A stretch of 25,941 nucleotides of DNA from a virus: IMG/VR virus record IMGVR_UViG_3300044846_004664, positions 1 through 25,941 of that record. One strand, 5' to 3'. Below, piece after piece: positions 24,900-25,941 of this stretch. A program made the position numbers and the translations under genes. The first letter of the stretch is position 1. Every line of letters starts with the position of its first letter. Below the pieces are notes generated by a model. That model was given only the letters and a program-made list of their open reading frames with translations, was not told where the DNA came from and ran no database searches.

Positions 24900-24961
24900 A
24901 TAGTAGATTACACGTTTTAATATAGCGCATTTCGCTGCGAGCGTTGTGTATTATCTACTAT
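24900..24961. repeat. Long imperfect dyad between PhoH and zinc-ribbon genes
   Basis: A 9-bp outer stem (24900-24908 with 24953-24961, TAGTAGAT/ATCTACTA) continues after a two-base bulge as a TACACG/TGTGTA stem, with a small AGCG/CGCT hairpin in the loop. It fills most of the 120-base spacer, which otherwise holds only AT-rich sequence. It could be a weak terminator or operator for the transcript starting after phoH. No T-run follows on either strand, and it is not a tRNA. Confidence 0.5.
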
Positions 24962-24967
24962 AATAGT

Positions 24968-25699
24968 TTACACGTGAATGTTGTGGCTCTCTAGCTTTTT
25001 AACCAAAAAGCGGAGAATTTCACTGCGCACAATATCTTCATTTGTGAATGCGAAGGTTTGAATGCCGCGATTTTTACTCTCTTCATCGTTAAAGAGATTA
25101 AACATTGGAGAGAAGCCTGTTTTGGCGTGTCCAATATCACTTTGCATAGAGTCTCCGCAGATAATAATTTTAGATCCTTCTCCAATTCTAGTAATTAAAG
25201 TGGTCAGTTCCTTAAAGGAAAAGTTTTGCGATTCGTCAGCAATAACAATCTTATTACTCCAACTTGCACCACGCAAAAAGTTAATTGGCACTGCACTTAA
25301 TCTTCCTGTTGATTTAAGATGCGCCACATCTTGCGGCACAGCTATTTCTTCAAGCTTATCGTATAGTGGCATCAAAAATGGATCAAACTTTTCCGCGATA
25401 TCTCCTGGCAAACTGCCCAATCCCTTGTCTGCGCTTTCGATAATACTGCGGACATAGATCAATTGTTTTTCGGGGTCTTCAGACATCATCTGAATCGCGG
25501 CGTAAAGAGCCATATAAGTTTTACTGGTTCCTGCTGCCCCTGAGATGAAAATTAGTTTATTTTCGGGGTTAAGTAGTATATCCAACAACAAAACTTGTTT
25601 TGGCGTGAATTTAAAACCCTTTTTTTTGATTTTAATTCTGCTGGTTTGATTGAGTTCAATTTCAACAGAATCCGACTTGCTAAATCTTTTTTTAGGCAT
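24968..25699 (-). CDS. phoH: PhoH-like P-loop ATPase
   Basis: The 243-residue protein carries a complete PhoH-type NTPase: Walker A GAAGTSKT (54-61), RSIIESADKGLGSLPGD (84-100), Walker B IVIADESQN (151-159) and GDSMQSDIG (182-190). A basic N-terminal tail and short C-terminus surround it. PhoH proteins are ATP-binding, probably RNA-processing helicase-like enzymes and very common in marine and other phages; their role in infection is unsettled. It precedes the late transcription/packaging operon by a 120-base spacer and follows the end of another minus-strand gene by 20 bases. The ATG at 25699 is preceded by GTGTAA-TATATAGAA. Confidence 0.95.
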   Translation of the reverse strand: MPKKRFSKSDSVEIELNQTSRIKIKKKGFKFTPKQVLLLDILLNPENKLIFISGAAGTSKTYMALYAAIQMMSEDPEKQLIYVRSIIESADKGLGSLPGDIAEKFDPFLMPLYDKLEEIAVPQDVAHLKSTGRLSAVPINFLRGASWSNKIVIADESQNFSFKELTTLITRIGEGSKIIICGDSMQSDIGHAKTGFSPMFNLFNDEESKNRGIQTFAFTNEDIVRSEILRFLVKKLESHNIHV

Positions 25700-25708
25700 T
25701 TCTATATA

Positions 25709-25714
25709 TTACAC
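25709..25714 (-). promoter_or_regulatory. GTGTAA motif 9 bases before phoH start
   Basis: GTGTAA followed by TATATAGAA precedes the PhoH ATG, almost the same as at the portal gene. No Shine-Dalgarno sequence is present. The motif may serve as start-proximal promoter or ribosome-loading element; the role is not established. Confidence 0.45.
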
Positions 25715-25719
25715 CTATT

Positions 25720-25941
25720 TTACAATATCGCCTCGTCAATTGTTAGGTCTGCTGTTAAAATCCCACCAGCTTGCACTGATAAGTTTTGGCTAGATATTCT
25801 TGAATTTGATGAAGTAGAAATTGTGCCGCTCGGCAAAACGAGTATACCTGATTCGGTGAATAGATTAACTGCAAAAGGGCTAAGTGTTCCAGATTCATTG
25901 ATGAAGTTTGTTATGTTTGTTGATTTAATTGATAGTTGTTT
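25720..25941 (-). CDS. C-terminal end of an unknown, possibly virion protein (partial)
   Basis: A minus-strand frame is open from the right edge of the window to TAA at 25720-25722, giving the last 73 residues of a larger protein. The fragment is rich in Ser, Thr, Ile, Leu and Asn with short alternating strands (GTLSPFAVNLFTESGILVLP; GTISTSSNSRISSQNLSV). This is the look of tail fibre, adhesin or other beta-rich virion proteins, but the piece is too short to assign. It ends 20 bases before the PhoH start codon, in the same direction. No start codon is in the window. Confidence 0.65.
   Translation of the reverse strand, partial: KQLSIKSTNITNFINESGTLSPFAVNLFTESGILVLPSGTISTSSNSRISSQNLSVQAGGILTADLTIDEAIL

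Noticed and set aside
24900-24961. A tRNA or other structured RNA gene in the phoH spacer.
   Set aside because: The stem arrangement has no cloverleaf, no T-arm GTTCGA-like sequence and no CCA end; only a bulged dyad is supported.

Overview
The window is a stretch of late (virion and packaging) genes from a tailed double-stranded DNA phage (Caudoviricetes). The evidence is a large terminase, portal, prohead protease/scaffold, HK97-fold-type capsid, tail tube and a very long tape measure in conserved order, plus PhoH, a phage-type sigma factor and gapless, overlapping coding. No integrase, tRNA, rRNA or host gene is visible. The DNA is AT-rich. TAA and TGA are used as stops, so the genetic code is standard. 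Almost no gene has a good Shine-Dalgarno sequence; starts are preceded by A/T-rich leaders. This fits a host with weak SD use, such as Bacteroidota or cyanobacteria, but the host cannot be named from the sequence.

Layout, in the direction of minus-strand transcription (right to left): the C-terminal end of an unknown beta-rich protein (25941-25720); a PhoH-like ATPase; a 120-base spacer with a dyad and a start-site hairpin; then a tightly overlapping run of zinc-ribbon/acidic protein, sigma factor, helix-turn-helix protein (possible small terminase), zinc-finger/ERCC4 nuclease, and large terminase carrying a 404-residue LAGLIDADG intein at its ATP-binding loop. Portal, a protease-scaffold fusion with a probable nested scaffold, a possible decoration protein and the major capsid protein follow. 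Two strong hairpin terminators close the capsid operon at about 13.2-13.3 kb. Two small probable head-completion or connector genes come next (13182-12242).

From 9033 to 12170 four genes lie on the plus strand (probable neck/stopper, tail-completion, terminator-like, tail tube). They end at a 12-bp hairpin terminator shared with the convergent minus-strand gene. The minus strand resumes at 8991 with three small genes in the place of tail-assembly chaperones, then the tape measure protein, which runs off the window at base 1 after at least 2,307 residues. Turning the plus-strand block around would restore the usual neck-to-tube-to-chaperone-to-tape-measure order, so it looks like an inverted cassette.

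Together these genes would supply late transcription (sigma factor, perhaps with the zinc-ribbon partner), DNA packaging, head assembly, neck and tail tube. No sheath gene is seen next to the tube, which favours a long non-contractile tail, but genes outside the window could change that. The items most worth following up are the zinc-finger/HNE-repeat/ERCC4 protein fused by overlap to the packaging genes, the Cys4-inserted sigma factor with its zinc-ribbon neighbour, a GTGTAA motif 8-9 bases before four starts, the inverted neck/tube cassette, and the PNFA repeats of the tape measure.
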